The translations under genes were made by a program, and so were the position numbers. A stretch of 64,000 bases of DNA from Neiella litorisoli. GTDB lineage: Bacteria; Pseudomonadota; Gammaproteobacteria; Enterobacterales; Neiellaceae. The first letter of the stretch is position 1. Each line of letters opens with the position of its first letter. This document shows positions 36,096-46,369 of this stretch, piece by piece. The stretch is from positions 1 to 64,000 of the forward strand of contig NZ_JACXAF010000016.1 of assembly GCF_014773395.1 (NCBI RefSeq), in the 5' to 3' direction. The notes under the pieces are model-generated. The model did no database searches, was not told where the DNA came from, and was given only the letters and a program-made list of their open reading frames with translations.

Positions 36096-37016
36096 ATGGA
36101 TAAGATATTTGTCGACGAGGCGGTCAACGAACTCGTCACCATTCAGGATATGTTGCGCTGGGCGATGAGCCGCTTTAATGATGCCAAGATCTTCCTTGGT
36201 CACGGCACTGATAATGCTTGGGATGAGGCGGTGGCATTGGTTACCCATAGCCTGCATTTGCCAGGCGATATTGGCAATGAAGTGCTAACGGCGCGGTTAA
36301 CTCGCTCTGAGCGTCAGCGGATCGTCGATTTAATCATGACTCGTATTCAGCAACGTACGCCGCTGCCATATTTGACCCACAAAGCTTGGTTTGCCGGCCT
36401 GCCGTTCTATGTTGACGAGCGAGTGCTGATCCCTCGTTCTCCTGTTGCCGAGTTGATTGAGCAAGAGTTTGCTCCTTGGTTGCTTGAGCGGCCGCAGCGA
36501 ATTCTCGATTTGTGTACCGGCAGCGGTTGTATCGCCATTGCGCTGGCTTACGCTTTTCCTGAAGCGGAAGTAGATGCGGTGGATATCTCAGCGGATGCTT
36601 TGGCTGTTGCTGAAATCAATATCGAAGAACATGGCCTAACCGATCGAGTTTATCCGCTGCAATCGGACTGCTTTGATGGCATTGCTGGCGTCAAATACGA
36701 TCTAATTGTGAGCAACCCACCGTATGTTGATGCTGAGGACATGAGCGATCTGCCAGAGGAATTCCAACATGAACCCGAGTTGGCGCTGGCGGCAGGTGAC
36801 GATGGTCTAGACCTAGTCCGGCGGATGCTGTGCGAGGCTCCAAATCAACTGACCGACAATGGGTTGTTGATTTGCGAGGTCGGTAATTCTCAGGTTCACA
36901 TGGCCCGAGCATTCCCCGATGTGCCATTTGTCTGGCTCGAATTGCAAAACGGCGGCCACGGTATTTTTGCCATTGACCGCAACGCACTGTTGACCCACAG
37001 CGCTGCGTTTGCATAA
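36096..37016 (+). CDS. prmB: 50S ribosomal protein uL3 glutamine methyltransferase PrmB
   Basis: 306-residue SAM methyltransferase that modifies a Gln of ribosomal protein L3 (uL3). The SAM-binding motif is [14 protein letters not shown] and the catalytic NPPY lies in [13 protein letters not shown]. The long helical N-terminal domain and the [11 protein letters not shown] stretch distinguish PrmB from PrmC. A purine-rich AAGG precedes ATG 36096. aroC follows after 62 bases on the same strand, as in E. coli. Confidence 0.93.
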   Translation: MDKIFVDEAVNELVTIQDMLRWAMSRFNDAKIFLGHGTDNAWDEAVALVTHSLHLPGDIGNEVLTARLTRSERQRIVDLIMTRIQQRTPLPYLTHKAWFAGLPFYVDERVLIPRSPVAELIEQEFAPWLLERPQRILDLCTGSGCIAIALAYAFPEAEVDAVDISADALAVAEINIEEHGLTDRVYPLQSDCFDGIAGVKYDLIVSNPPYVDAEDMSDLPEEFQHEPELALAAGDDGLDLVRRMLCEAPNQLTDNGLLICEVGNSQVHMARAFPDVPFVWLELQNGGHGIFAIDRNALLTHSAAFA

Positions 37017-37078
37017 TCGCTCAACCCGTGAGCAGTTTTCGCTGCTCCATTGAATTAGAAAACGGATGTAACAGCACT

Positions 37079-38176
37079 ATGTCAGGAAACACCATAGGTA
37101 AGCTTTTTACCGTCACCACCTTTGGCGAAAGCCACGGTACTGCACTTGGTTGTATTGTCGATGGATGTCCTCCAGGACTTGAGATTTCCGAAGCCGATTT
37201 GCAGGTTGATTTGGATCGCCGCAAGCCGGGCACATCGCGCTATACCACCCAGCGCCGAGAAGATGATGAAGTAAAAATTCTATCAGGGGTGTTTGAAGGC
37301 AAAACCACTGGTACAGCCATTGGTATGGTCATTTACAACGGTGATCAGCGCTCCAAAGACTACTCAAATATCAAAGACTTGTACCGCCCAGGCCATGCTG
37401 ATTACACCTATGATCAAAAATACGGATTCCGCGATTACCGCGGTGGCGGCCGCTCTTCGGCCCGTGAAACCGCGATGCGCGTGGCGGCTGGTGCTGTTGC
37501 CAAGAAGTATTTAAAACAAGTTCACGGCGTTGAAATACACGGATACTTGTCACAGCTTGGCCCGATCAGAGCAGAAACCATCGACTTGAATGAAGTGCAC
37601 AACAATGCCTTCTTCTGCCCTGATGCCAGCAAGTTGGAAGCCTTAGATGCATACATGCGCGATTTGAAAAAGCAGGGCGACTCGGTTGGTGCCGAAGTGA
37701 CTGTGGTGGCGTCGCAAGTACCGGTGGGCTTAGGTGAACCCGTATTCGATCGCTTAGACGCGGAATTGGCGCACTCTTTGATGAGCATTAACGCGGTTAA
37801 AGGCGTGGCGTTTGGTGATGGTTTTGATGTGGTTGATCAAAAAGGCTCGGAGCATCGTGACACCCTCACTCCGAAAGGCTTCACGAGCAATCATGCTGGC
37901 GGCGTGCTCGGCGGTATTTCCTCTGGTCAGGACATTGTTGCGCGAATCGCCCTGAAGCCAACGTCAAGCATTACGGTGCCCGGCGAGACGATTACCAACA
38001 GCGGTGAATCGGCTGAGGTGATCACTAAAGGCCGCCATGATCCATGTGTCGGCATTCGCGCGGTTCCTATTGCGGAAGCCATGGTTGCCATCACGCTAAT
38101 GGACCAATTATTACGCCACCGCGGCCAAAATGCCGGTGTCAGCGGTCCAATCCCACCGATCCCAGGGCAGTGTTAA
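37079..38176 (+). CDS. aroC: chorismate synthase
   Basis: Final enzyme of the shikimate pathway; converts EPSP to chorismate using reduced FMN. 365 residues from ATG 37079. FGESHG near residue 10, [35 protein letters not shown] and [17 protein letters not shown] are the family signatures. The frame opens earlier (37028), but the family N-terminus [20 protein letters not shown] fixes the start. Its stop overlaps the probable start of the MFS gene by seven bases. Confidence 0.95.
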   Translation: MSGNTIGKLFTVTTFGESHGTALGCIVDGCPPGLEISEADLQVDLDRRKPGTSRYTTQRREDDEVKILSGVFEGKTTGTAIGMVIYNGDQRSKDYSNIKDLYRPGHADYTYDQKYGFRDYRGGGRSSARETAMRVAAGAVAKKYLKQVHGVEIHGYLSQLGPIRAETIDLNEVHNNAFFCPDASKLEALDAYMRDLKKQGDSVGAEVTVVASQVPVGLGEPVFDRLDAELAHSLMSINAVKGVAFGDGFDVVDQKGSEHRDTLTPKGFTSNHAGGVLGGISSGQDIVARIALKPTSSITVPGETITNSGESAEVITKGRHDPCVGIRAVPIAEAMVAITLMDQLLRHRGQNAGVSGPIPPIPGQC

Positions 38177-39360
38177 CGGCCCAAGCCAATGTGCGTCGCT
38201 CTGATATTACGATTCTAAGCGGCGCCTACTTCACTTTCTTTGCCATCGTTGGTCTGATGGTGCCTTACCTGAGCGTTTACCTTGATCGGCTTGGGTACGA
38301 CTCGCAAAGCATCGGCGAATTGTTGGCAATGGTCGCTACCATGCGGATCATCGGCCCGAGCTTGTGGTCTGCGATCGCCGACAAAACAGGGCGCCACATT
38401 CTGGTTGCTCGCATTGGCGGCCTTTGTGCGTTGTTATCCTTGGTCAGCTTGTTTTGGCTGGAAAGCCGGCTAGGGCGGCTGATCGCACTCGCCGCTTTTA
38501 ACTTGTTCTGGACTGCTGTGTTACCGCAAGTCGAAGTGATCACCTTGCGTAAACTGGCGGTCATTCCGGGCATGTACGGCAAAGTTCGCAGCGCTGGCAG
38601 TCTGGGGTTTATTGTTATCTCAACGCTTGCTGGTGTCGCAATAGCCGATTACGGTGCTGACGCTTTCGTCGCGATTGGCGTTATTCTCGCTGTGCTGTTG
38701 CTGGCCAACTTATGTTTGGTGGCACAACCCAAGATCCCCCAACAGCAAATACAACAAGAAGCGCAGAGCCATGCGCCATTTTGGTCATTGGCTCTGATCG
38801 GTTTAGTCACCTGCAGCTTTTTGATCCAAACCAGCCATGGTGCTTATTACAGCTTTTTCATTCTCTACATGGTTGATTTGGGCTACAGCGAATTTGCCGC
38901 TGGCTGGCTCGTTGCCCTTGGCGTGTTAGCGGAAATCGTGTTGTTCTGGCGAATTGGCTCGCTATTTAGTCGGTTTCGTTTAATGACGTTATTTCAGGCT
39001 GCTCTGGTACTGACCTGTTTGCGTTGGCTGCTGATGTCCGGTTGGGCGGATATTTGGCCAGTGCTGACCTTATCGCTGTTGTTGCATGCGGCCAGTTTCG
39101 GCATCATTCACGCTTGTTCGATGCGCTGGCTTCATCACCACATCGCCAGCGCTCATCATAGTAAAGCGCAGGCGCTATACAGTGGCACAGGGTTTGGCGC
39201 CGGCAGTGTCGCAGGACCAGCGGTAGTGGCTCCGCTCTGGCAGCAAGGCGCAGGGGCAATGGAGTCTTATTTGGTCTGTGCAGGCATTGCGGCGCTGGCA
39301 ATCGTGGTGTTCCAATTGACGATAAAATCGTCGGCAATGAACGACTCTCCTCCTGAGTAA
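38170..39360 (+). CDS. MFS transporter, HcaT-like
   Basis: About 396 residues from GTG 38170 (GTG 38191 is the alternative), with 12 predicted membrane helices. It resembles the MFS_1_like group that includes phenylpropionate permease HcaT: early [16 protein letters not shown], and [10 protein letters not shown] in the helix 2-3 loop. The frame runs open inside aroC, but those upstream residues are charged and unlike the family. Translation is probably coupled to aroC. Substrate unknown. In Shewanella-type genomes an MFS gene often follows aroC. Confidence 0.85.
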   Translation: MLTAQANVRRSDITILSGAYFTFFAIVGLMVPYLSVYLDRLGYDSQSIGELLAMVATMRIIGPSLWSAIADKTGRHILVARIGGLCALLSLVSLFWLESRLGRLIALAAFNLFWTAVLPQVEVITLRKLAVIPGMYGKVRSAGSLGFIVISTLAGVAIADYGADAFVAIGVILAVLLLANLCLVAQPKIPQQQIQQEAQSHAPFWSLALIGLVTCSFLIQTSHGAYYSFFILYMVDLGYSEFAAGWLVALGVLAEIVLFWRIGSLFSRFRLMTLFQAALVLTCLRWLLMSGWADIWPVLTLSLLLHAASFGIIHACSMRWLHHHIASAHHSKAQALYSGTGFGAGSVAGPAVVAPLWQQGAGAMESYLVCAGIAALAIVVFQLTIKSSAMNDSPPE

Positions 39361-39680
39361 AAGTGAACACTAAGCAAAATATCTGCTTCCTCAACAGGCT
39401 TTGATTCCGCGTTGGACAACTCCGCTAGTTTTAACGGAGGCTTCCATTGCTAACGAGTGCTTAAGCCGGATGGGCAGAGACTGACTTGAGCGTCAGCATG
39501 GGGAGAAGTTTGTTATCGCGAGAGTCCGTAACGAGCTAAAAAGGCAGCAAATAATGCGCAGAGGTGCTTCAGCCGACATGGATGTCGGGTGTAGAGCGCT
39601 CCATGGATGGACTCGAGCGTCACCGAGGGGCATGGTTTGGTGCCGTTTGGGTACTCAATTGTTGACAGTGGACTAAAGGT

Positions 39681-39778
39681 GCATCAAGTATCAACAATTA
39701 AAGACGCCGAGAAATCGCCCCTGATGGCTCCACTGCAGCTTCCCTGCTGCAGAGGCTTTGATAGTGGATACTTGATTC
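39681..39778 (+). repeat. 98-bp palindromic element (module B), copy 1
   Basis: Left arm GCATCAAGTATCAACAATTAAAG and right arm CTTTGATAGTGGATACTTGATTC; the left arm is decayed relative to other copies. The inner hairpin reads CTGCAG-CTTCCC-TGCTGCAG. Confidence 0.8.
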
Positions 39779-40103
39779 CGCTTTGGACAGCTCCGAGCAT
39801 TTTCTAACGTATATTTCCATTGCTAACGAGCGCTTAAGCCGGATGCGCTGAGGCTGACTTTAGTGATAGTAAATCTCGCAACTTGCTGCTTCAGGCGGCA
39901 TGGATGTGCTTGAGCGTCAGCATGGGGATAAGTTTGTTATCGCGAGAGTCCATAACGAGCTAAAAGGCAGCAAATAATGCTCCGAGGTGCTTCAGCCGAC
40001 ATGGATGTCGGGAGTAGAGCGCTCCATGGATGGACTCGAGCGTCACCGAGGGGCATTTTTTGGTGCCGTTTGGGTACTCAATTGTTGGTAGTGGACTAAA
40101 GCT

Positions 40104-40201
40104 GCATCAAGCATCCACTATCAAAGGAGCCGAGAAATCGTCCCTGATGACTCCACTGCTGCTTCCCTGCAGCAGAGGCTTTGATAGTGGATACTTGACT
40201 C
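40104..40201 (+). repeat. 98-bp palindromic element (module B), copy 2
   Basis: Arms TCCACTATCAAAG / CTTTGATAGTGGA pair perfectly within longer imperfect 23-bp arms. Inner CTGCTG-CTTCCC-TGCAGCAG hairpin. Confidence 0.85.
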
Positions 40202-40550
40202 CGCTCTGGAAAAATCCGCGAATTTTTAACGTATATTTCCATTGCTAACGAGCGCTTAAACCGGATGCGCTGTGACTGACTTGAGTGATAGCAAATCTCG
40301 CAACTTGCTGCTTCAGGCGACATGGATGCCGCATGCAGAGCGACACGGGGATGTGCTTGAGCGTCAGCATGGGTGAGGTTTGTTATTGCCAGAGTCTATA
40401 ACGAGCTCAAAAGGCAGCAAATAATGCTCCGAGGTGCTTCAGCCGACATGGATGTCGGGTGTAGAGCGCTCCATGGATGGACTCGAGCGTCACCGAGGGG
40501 CATTGTTTGGTGCCGTTTGGGTACTCAATTGTTGGCAGCAGACTAAAGCT

Positions 40551-40648
40551 GCATCAAGCATCCACTACCAAAGACGCCGAGAAATCTTCCCTGATGGCTC
40601 CACTGCTGCTTCCCTGCAGCAGAGGCTTTGATAGTGGATACTTGACTC
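40551..40648 (+). repeat. 98-bp palindromic element (module B), copy 3
   Basis: Same length and layout as copy 2, with one arm mismatch (CCACTACC against GATAGTGG). Confidence 0.85.
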
Positions 40649-40986
40649 CGCTCTGGAAAATTCCGCGCATTTTTAACCTATATTTCAATCGGTACCGTTT
40701 GATTAAACCAGATTCGCTGTGACTGGTTTGGTGTCGTTTGGGTCTTCAGTTGTTGATAGTGGATACTTGATTCCGCTTTGGACAACTCTGCGCACTTCGG
40801 CATCTAAGAGCAATTCGCAACCAGCTCTTCAATCCGAACAAACATGGTTCAACTTAAAAACTTCATTTTAAACATGGCGTTACAGTTAACAGATTAGTTG
40901 TTGTAAAATTGACGCATCTTGAGCCGTGTACTAGCCTTCTTGAAATGTAACAAGATTGTTAATGATCGCGCCAACAGGAATCATTC

Positions 40987-41577
40987 ATGGATGCGTTAAA
41001 AAGGTGGCTGAAGGGGCTTTTTCGACCCTCGGCTAAATGGTCAATTGCTGCTTTGGTTGCTCTTGGGGTCTCCATCGGCGTCGTTGGTGTGGTGACTTTT
41101 GAAGTAGGCATGGCATACACCAACACTGAAGAATTTTGCACTGGTTGCCACCTCCAGCCTGGCGCCACGGCAGAAACCTACCACCTGTCTAGTCACTACA
41201 ACAACCGCACTGGCGTTCGTCCTATTTGTTCCGACTGCCATGTTCCCCATGAATTTGGCCCGAAAATGTGGCGCAAGATTATTGCCGCGAAAGAAGTCTG
41301 GTCGCACCTGATGGGCAACCTCGAAACGACCGAAAAATACTTGCAACGGGTTGTTCACATGCGTGAACGAGAGATCAATCGGTTGAAGGCAAATGACTCA
41401 CAAGAGTGCCGCAATTGCCACGAAGTAGAGCGCTGGATTTTGGCGTTACAGACCGAGAAAGCGCAACAGTTCCACCAGTCTATGAAAAACAACAATAAAA
41501 CCTGCATCGATTGTCACCAAGGCATGGTTCATATGTCAGATATGGTGGCTGAAGTGGTCAACGCAGCAGAGCAATAA
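40987..41577 (+). CDS. NapC/NirT (CymA-type) tetraheme quinol dehydrogenase
   Basis: 196-residue inner-membrane-anchored cytochrome c that passes electrons from menaquinol to periplasmic carriers. One N-terminal membrane anchor (about residues 18-40) precedes four CxxCH sites (CTGCH, CSDCH, CRNCH, CIDCH), the NapC/NirT/CymA number. Length is close to CymA. ATG 40987 has a CAGGA Shine-Dalgarno. First gene of the electron-transfer island; the next gene follows after 32 bases, so it probably feeds the dedicated MtrA-like partners. A plausible -35 (TTGACG, 40909) with a poor -10 lies upstream. Confidence 0.92.
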   Translation: MDALKRWLKGLFRPSAKWSIAALVALGVSIGVVGVVTFEVGMAYTNTEEFCTGCHLQPGATAETYHLSSHYNNRTGVRPICSDCHVPHEFGPKMWRKIIAAKEVWSHLMGNLETTEKYLQRVVHMREREINRLKANDSQECRNCHEVERWILALQTEKAQQFHQSMKNNNKTCIDCHQGMVHMSDMVAEVVNAAEQ

Positions 41578-41609
41578 TAAAAAGCGGGCAAAACAAAAAG
41601 GAATACCCC

Positions 41610-43145
41610 ATGAGAATAGCCAGACGTCTCATCGCACTGATGTTGTTGACATTGCCGTTGGCGGTGCAAGCGGAAGCAGAATCAAAAAACTGTTTGAGCT
41701 GTCACGATCCGTCGCTGAGCCATTCGATGAAACACATGATGAACTCGGCTCATTGGGACAAATCAAAGTCGAATGCTCCGGTTTCTCAGCAAGGTTGTGT
41801 GTCCTGTCATGGTGATAGCGTCAATCACGCCAACACGCCAACTCGAATTCAGCCCACCGTTAGTTTTGGCCCGCGCTGGACCGGTTCGGTTGATCAGCAA
41901 AACGATACTTGCTTGAATTGTCACGAAGAAACGGCAACCCATAACCAGTGGCGTCAAGGCGTCCATGCTCAGCAACAAGTGACGTGCGTGACCTGTCATG
42001 ATGTTCATAGTGAACAAGACTTAGTCGCTAACCACAGCCAGCAAATCGAAGTGTGCTCGGTTTGCCACAAAACACAGAAAGATGGCATTCACAACCTCAC
42101 CGATAAATTGGCCGACAACCCTGGCTGTACCCATTGTCACAACCCACACGCAAACCCAGACCCAGTCGTGATGATGCTGGCAAATCGCTCAGAAGGTTGC
42201 CGTAGTTGTCACGACTTACAAAAACTGCAAGACGATCCTGCTGTAACAGCCAAAGCCAAAAGTTATCACCGAGTGATGGCCAATGAGGACCGAACCTGTG
42301 TTGATTGTCACCGCGGTGTCGCGCATGTCGATCAGCACAACTTCGGCGCATTGCTAGCCGGTGGCTTGCAATCGGCGCCGTTGGAACTGTTCTATCCGGG
42401 CCAGTCTGATGGTGACTGGCTACTGGCCGAACACCAAGGTGCACAAGCCCTGCGTCAAGGCCGCAATTGCCGACAATGTCATATCGGTGAAGGCGATTCG
42501 ATGGGGCGTTCGCTCGCTCCGGCTGGAGTCACCCCGTTCATTGATGCCAATCTTAGCTTCGCTAAACAGGCTGACTCAGTGCTGATTAAAGTGCAATGGG
42601 TGGGCAACGCAGCTGATAACAGTGTTGCGTTGATGTTGAACCAAGGCTCAGTCGAGGCATTTAGCCGCGAGGGGTGTTGGGCTGCTTGTCACAGCGATAT
42701 GCCGGGAATGACTCGCGATCGAGGTCAGCAGTTGAGCAAATACCTGCGAGTAGCCCAGAAACAACAACCCGTTGTTGGCAGCCAGACCCTGTTCCATGAT
42801 GCGGCCACCTTGGGGCAAATGAAGGACGATGGTCAATTTGTTGAACTATGGCGCGCCAACTTGGCAGACGGTGCTGTGCAGTCTGTCGAATCATTCCAGA
42901 TTTTAGCGAAGCGTGAAGCGGTAGATAGCACAGCAATAACTGCGACTGGTCAGTTTGCCAAAGGCAAATGGACGGTCAGCTTTAAGGTGCCGAATAAACA
43001 CCTGCAGCAGTCATTGCTTGCCGGCAAAATTATCACCTTGGGAGTCGCTGTACATGGTGATGGCGAACATGGCGCCCAACATAAAGTGTCATTGCCGGTG
43101 ACCGTGAGTTTGAGCGGTGACGATACCGATTTCGTGGTCAGATAA
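41610..43145 (+). CDS. periplasmic nine-heme cytochrome with DOMON-like C-terminal domain
   Basis: 511 residues with a signal peptide (about 21 residues, cleavage near VQA-EAE). Eight CxxCH sites lie in an MtrA/DmsE-like half (about residues 28-235) and a ninth (CRQCH) at about 288. The C-terminal part (about 300-511) looks like the ethylbenzene-dehydrogenase/DOMON-type heme-binding domain and contains CWAACH, a CX3CH site, followed by a Met-rich DMPGM. This pairing differs from standard MtrA. AAGGAA precedes ATG 41610; the next gene starts 22 bases downstream. It probably relays electrons in the periplasm, and could also act on a small substrate. Confidence 0.82.
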   Translation: MRIARRLIALMLLTLPLAVQAEAESKNCLSCHDPSLSHSMKHMMNSAHWDKSKSNAPVSQQGCVSCHGDSVNHANTPTRIQPTVSFGPRWTGSVDQQNDTCLNCHEETATHNQWRQGVHAQQQVTCVTCHDVHSEQDLVANHSQQIEVCSVCHKTQKDGIHNLTDKLADNPGCTHCHNPHANPDPVVMMLANRSEGCRSCHDLQKLQDDPAVTAKAKSYHRVMANEDRTCVDCHRGVAHVDQHNFGALLAGGLQSAPLELFYPGQSDGDWLLAEHQGAQALRQGRNCRQCHIGEGDSMGRSLAPAGVTPFIDANLSFAKQADSVLIKVQWVGNAADNSVALMLNQGSVEAFSREGCWAACHSDMPGMTRDRGQQLSKYLRVAQKQQPVVGSQTLFHDAATLGQMKDDGQFVELWRANLADGAVQSVESFQILAKREAVDSTAITATGQFAKGKWTVSFKVPNKHLQQSLLAGKIITLGVAVHGDGEHGAQHKVSLPVTVSLSGDDTDFVVR

Positions 43146-43167
43146 TCTGCATAGGGAAGTTGATTGC

Positions 43168-44064
43168 ATGAGGCGTTGGACGCAACTTTATTTACAGATT
43201 GTCCTGACTTTAACCTTGGTTGTCAGTGGTCACGCACTTGCTCAACAGAGCGAAGCGGTTAAACAGTGCCTCGATTGCCATCAACAAAGTGCGGAACAGC
43301 CCATCCACGCTATTTTTCAAAATGCCCACGGCAATTTGAATGGGGGGGGGAGCCAAGCCTGTATTGGCTGTCACGGCGAAAGCTTGGACCATCGAACCCA
43401 GCCAACGGCGCAAGCACCGTTGGTCAGCTTCGGCCCCAAGTGGTTTAATTCTGCCGAGCAGCAGAGTGAAACTTGCCTTGATTGCCACCAAAAGCATACC
43501 GGTAGTTTGTGGCAAGGTAGCATGCACCAGCAAGAAGAGGTGGCCTGTGTTGGTTGTCACTCTGCTCACGTTGTCGAAGATCCCATGGTGTCAGCAACGA
43601 CTCAGGCCGATACCTGCATGAGTTGCCATAGCGATGTACGCAGCGCCAATATGCTGGCTTCACGCCATCCGATTGCAGAAGGCATGGTGGCTTGCAGTGA
43701 CTGTCATAATCCTCATGGTTCGCTATCAGAAAGCTCATTGACTCAACCCACCCTGAATGACACCTGTTTCCAATGCCATGCTGAAAAACGTGGGCCATTT
43801 GTATTTGAACATGCGCCAGTGACGGAAGATTGCAGCACTTGCCACAACCCCCACGGGTCCATGCACGACAACATGCTGGTATCAAAAACTCCATTTTTGT
43901 GTCAGCAATGTCATTCTGCTGCCTTTCACCCTAGTCAGCCGTTAGAGGGTTCTGGTTTACCTGCAGGGAATTCCTCAGCCTATTTGCTGAGTAAAAATTG
44001 TTTAAGCTGCCATTCGCAAATTCATGGCTCTAGTCACCCATCTGGTAGCAAGATGACCCGATAG
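43168..44064 (+). CDS. MtrA/DmsE-family decaheme cytochrome c
   Basis: 298 residues from ATG 43168 (AGGGAAG upstream), with a signal peptide ending near ALA-QQS. Ten CxxCH sites are spread through the mature protein, as in MtrA, the wire that passes electrons through the MtrB porin. HNPHGS repeats after hemes 6 and 8 are typical DmsE/MtrA features. The gene contains a run of nine G at 43342-43350 (residues about 59-61), a possible slippage site. Followed after 11 bases by the MtrB-like porin gene. Confidence 0.9.
   Translation: MRRWTQLYLQIVLTLTLVVSGHALAQQSEAVKQCLDCHQQSAEQPIHAIFQNAHGNLNGGGSQACIGCHGESLDHRTQPTAQAPLVSFGPKWFNSAEQQSETCLDCHQKHTGSLWQGSMHQQEEVACVGCHSAHVVEDPMVSATTQADTCMSCHSDVRSANMLASRHPIAEGMVACSDCHNPHGSLSESSLTQPTLNDTCFQCHAEKRGPFVFEHAPVTEDCSTCHNPHGSMHDNMLVSKTPFLCQQCHSAAFHPSQPLEGSGLPAGNSSAYLLSKNCLSCHSQIHGSSHPSGSKMTR
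43342..43350 (+). repeat. G9 homopolymer inside mtrA-like gene
   Basis: Nine consecutive G bases coding for three Gly codons near residue 59. A one-base slip would frameshift the decaheme cytochrome early. Confidence 0.8.
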
Positions 44065-44075
44065 GAGCACAATTT

Positions 44076-46346
44076 ATGAAGTTCAAATTATCATTCTTGT
44101 GTTGTGCTGTGGCGGGTAGCTTGAATGCCAGCGAGCAACCTGACGACCCATTCGCTTTCTATAACTTGACCGATTATCGCTCGGTACAGACCCGTCAATT
44201 GGTTGATTATTCAGGTTACTTTGAGTTGGGCGCCGGTTATATCTCTGAGTCGAATGAACAGTTTGGCCAATATAACGGTCTCGATGAAGATGGCGTATTT
44301 GCCATCGGCTCGGGCGTTTGGCGTAACTGGCAAGTGGAGGACTACTGGTTCGATTACTACAGCGTCAAAGCGAACGATCTCGGGCTTGATACGTTATCGC
44401 TGAATTTCACCATTGGCGCCGTTCAAAATTTCAAATTAGCGGTGAATTGGCAACAACTTCGCTCTCGTGGTCCAAGCTCCGGCAAAACGCCATTTCGTTA
44501 CGAACAAGGTGCGTTGACATTGCCCGAAAATTGGCAGGCGGCGAACAATGCCAGTGAACTGGCGTCGTTGAATCAACAAGAGATTGATCGGCGCTTTTCA
44601 CAAGTCGTTCAGCGTGATCAGCTAACCATCGACTTTCATCATGACATTGATGAAGCTTGGCGCCTTCGCAGTTCGGTGAAACATGAAAAACGCGATGGCA
44701 CCAGAGCCACCGGAGCAGCGTTTTTTGCCAACGCGCAAAATGGTCATTCAGCAATTTTGCCAGCCAAACTCGATTCCACCACCAAAACATTTGAAGCCGG
44801 AGTCGGTTACTACCAGCCAAACTATGCCGCGGATGTCAGTTACCTCTATTCCGAGTTTGAAAACGATGATTATGCGCTGCGCTGGCAGAACCCCTACAGT
44901 GCAAATTTAGGGCCGGGCGTTGCTTACGATACTGGTATCGGCCAAATCGCCACCGAACCTGATAACGACATGCACCAGTTTCGCTTAACTGGATTTTATC
45001 AGCTGAACGATCAGTGGCGGATTAATGCGGATGCCTCTTATGCTGTTGCCAATCAGGACACAGCGCTGTTGCCTTACACCAGTAACTTGGCACTCCCTAC
45101 CACGGCTCTGCCGGATCGCTCATTCGACGGTGAAGTGAGCACCACAACAGCCAAAGCGCAGGTGATTTATCGGGCGACCAATAAGCTCAAGTTTCAAGCC
45201 GGATATCGCTACGAAGATCGGGATAACGACAGCCCTCGATGGGCGTGGCAGTCGGTGACCGGTGATTCTTGGGCGCCACAAGATGAAAAGTATCAAGTTT
45301 ATAACGCCCCCCACAGTCGTAGTCTCCAACATCTTCAGTTGGAGGGGAGTTATCGTTTGCCGAAATCAACTCGGTTATCAGCATCCTATGCTTACGAGGA
45401 AATTGATCGCTACAATCATGCCGTTGAAACTACCGAAGAAGACATTTTCGAACTTCGAGTGAATTCAAGGCCGATGGTTGGGTTAAATGTTCGCGCGCAA
45501 TTGCAGTACAAAGATCGCGGGGCTTCGACCTACCAGTGGGATCAATCGTTTTACAGCCTTTATGACACAGCGCTGATTAATGAAATTCCAGATTCCCAGC
45601 GCTACAGCAATCACCCCCGCTTAAGTCAGCATTACCTCAGCAATCGCGAGCAGTGGCATAGCCAGCTACACCTTGGTTATGTCTTCAATGCCCGCTGGCA
45701 CATGACCTTCGATGGCCATTATCAGGATTCCGATTACGATGCTACAGAGTTGGGGCTGGCCAATGAGAAGCTTTGGCACGCCAATCTTGCTGCAAACTGG
45801 TACACCCATGAGCGTTTAACCCAGACTTTTTATGTCGCTTTTGATCGTTACGAATACGAATTGTGGGGGCGAGCATTTACCGGCGGCGCTGAAAAGAATG
45901 CCTTCGAAATCTATCCGCCGTTACCTCAAGCGAGTGATGCGAGGCGCGATTGGACCATTGAGCCCGAGGATACCAGCGTGACCTTGGGCACTTCTGGCGA
46001 GTGGATTTCTGAATCAAAACTATTGGAATTGGATTGGCAATATCAGCTGACGTTATCGGATAGCGAACATTCAAACTTAGCCAATGGCGGAGCTGCCGAT
46101 CTGTCAGCTATTGCTTTGCCAGACATTAATCAAGACCAGCATCATGTTGATGTCAGTGCTTTGTATCACTTCAGAGACGATCTCAGTCTCAAGCTCAACT
46201 ACCAATATTTCAGGTATTCCACGGATGATTGGGCATACGCCAATGTTGGTGTTGGCAGCATTGACAAAGTGTTGGGTAGTGGTCAGCACAACACCAATGA
46301 ACAGGTCCACTTGGTGGGCTTGAGCGTTATTTATCGGTTGCCATGA
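44076..46346 (+). CDS. MtrB/PioB-family decaheme-associated outer-membrane porin
   Basis: 756-residue outer-membrane beta-barrel predicted to sheath the MtrA-like cytochrome. The signal peptide (about 19 residues) contains the only two cysteines seen; the CxxC pair found near the N-terminus of Shewanella MtrB is absent. Alternating aromatic strands run to the C-terminus (VHLVGLSVIYRLP), which ends in Pro rather than Phe. AGGAG precedes ATG 44076. The stop overlaps the region where the next lipoprotein frame opens (ATGA), so expression of porin and surface cytochrome is coupled. Confidence 0.9.
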   Translation: MKFKLSFLCCAVAGSLNASEQPDDPFAFYNLTDYRSVQTRQLVDYSGYFELGAGYISESNEQFGQYNGLDEDGVFAIGSGVWRNWQVEDYWFDYYSVKANDLGLDTLSLNFTIGAVQNFKLAVNWQQLRSRGPSSGKTPFRYEQGALTLPENWQAANNASELASLNQQEIDRRFSQVVQRDQLTIDFHHDIDEAWRLRSSVKHEKRDGTRATGAAFFANAQNGHSAILPAKLDSTTKTFEAGVGYYQPNYAADVSYLYSEFENDDYALRWQNPYSANLGPGVAYDTGIGQIATEPDNDMHQFRLTGFYQLNDQWRINADASYAVANQDTALLPYTSNLALPTTALPDRSFDGEVSTTTAKAQVIYRATNKLKFQAGYRYEDRDNDSPRWAWQSVTGDSWAPQDEKYQVYNAPHSRSLQHLQLEGSYRLPKSTRLSASYAYEEIDRYNHAVETTEEDIFELRVNSRPMVGLNVRAQLQYKDRGASTYQWDQSFYSLYDTALINEIPDSQRYSNHPRLSQHYLSNREQWHSQLHLGYVFNARWHMTFDGHYQDSDYDATELGLANEKLWHANLAANWYTHERLTQTFYVAFDRYEYELWGRAFTGGAEKNAFEIYPPLPQASDARRDWTIEPEDTSVTLGTSGEWISESKLLELDWQYQLTLSDSEHSNLANGGAADLSAIALPDINQDQHHVDVSALYHFRDDLSLKLNYQYFRYSTDDWAYANVGVGSIDKVLGSGQHNTNEQVHLVGLSVIYRLP

Positions 46347-46369
46347 GCACAGACAGGAGAACAGTGAAC

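Larger units (their letters stand above)
39392..40797 (+). repeat. repeat array left of the electron-transfer island
   Basis: Three long units in direct orientation, with module A starts at 39561, 39984 and 40431 (periods 423 and 447 bp), plus degenerate ends. Each unit has module A with its CCGACAT/ATGTCGG hairpin, a 98-bp palindrome (module B), a TCCATTGCTAACGAG(C/T)GCTTAA stretch and a TTGAGCGTCAGCATGGG stretch. The 1.6 kb between the MFS gene and the cymA-like gene holds no supported gene apart from this array and the promoter region 40800-40980. Confidence 0.9.

Noticed and set aside
39607-40722. Three similar frames starting MDSSVTEGH (39607, 40030, 40477), and a fourth at 54449
   Set aside because: They lie within the palindromic repeats, lack good ribosome sites, differ mostly at amino-acid-changing positions and diverge at their ends. 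Repetition of the DNA explains the shared peptide.
39561-40797. Tandem repeats as a CRISPR array or integron cassette array
   Set aside because: Unit length (423-447 bp) and spacing do not fit CRISPR. TAAC/GTT-like bits occur, but no attC core pairs, integrase or cassette genes are present.
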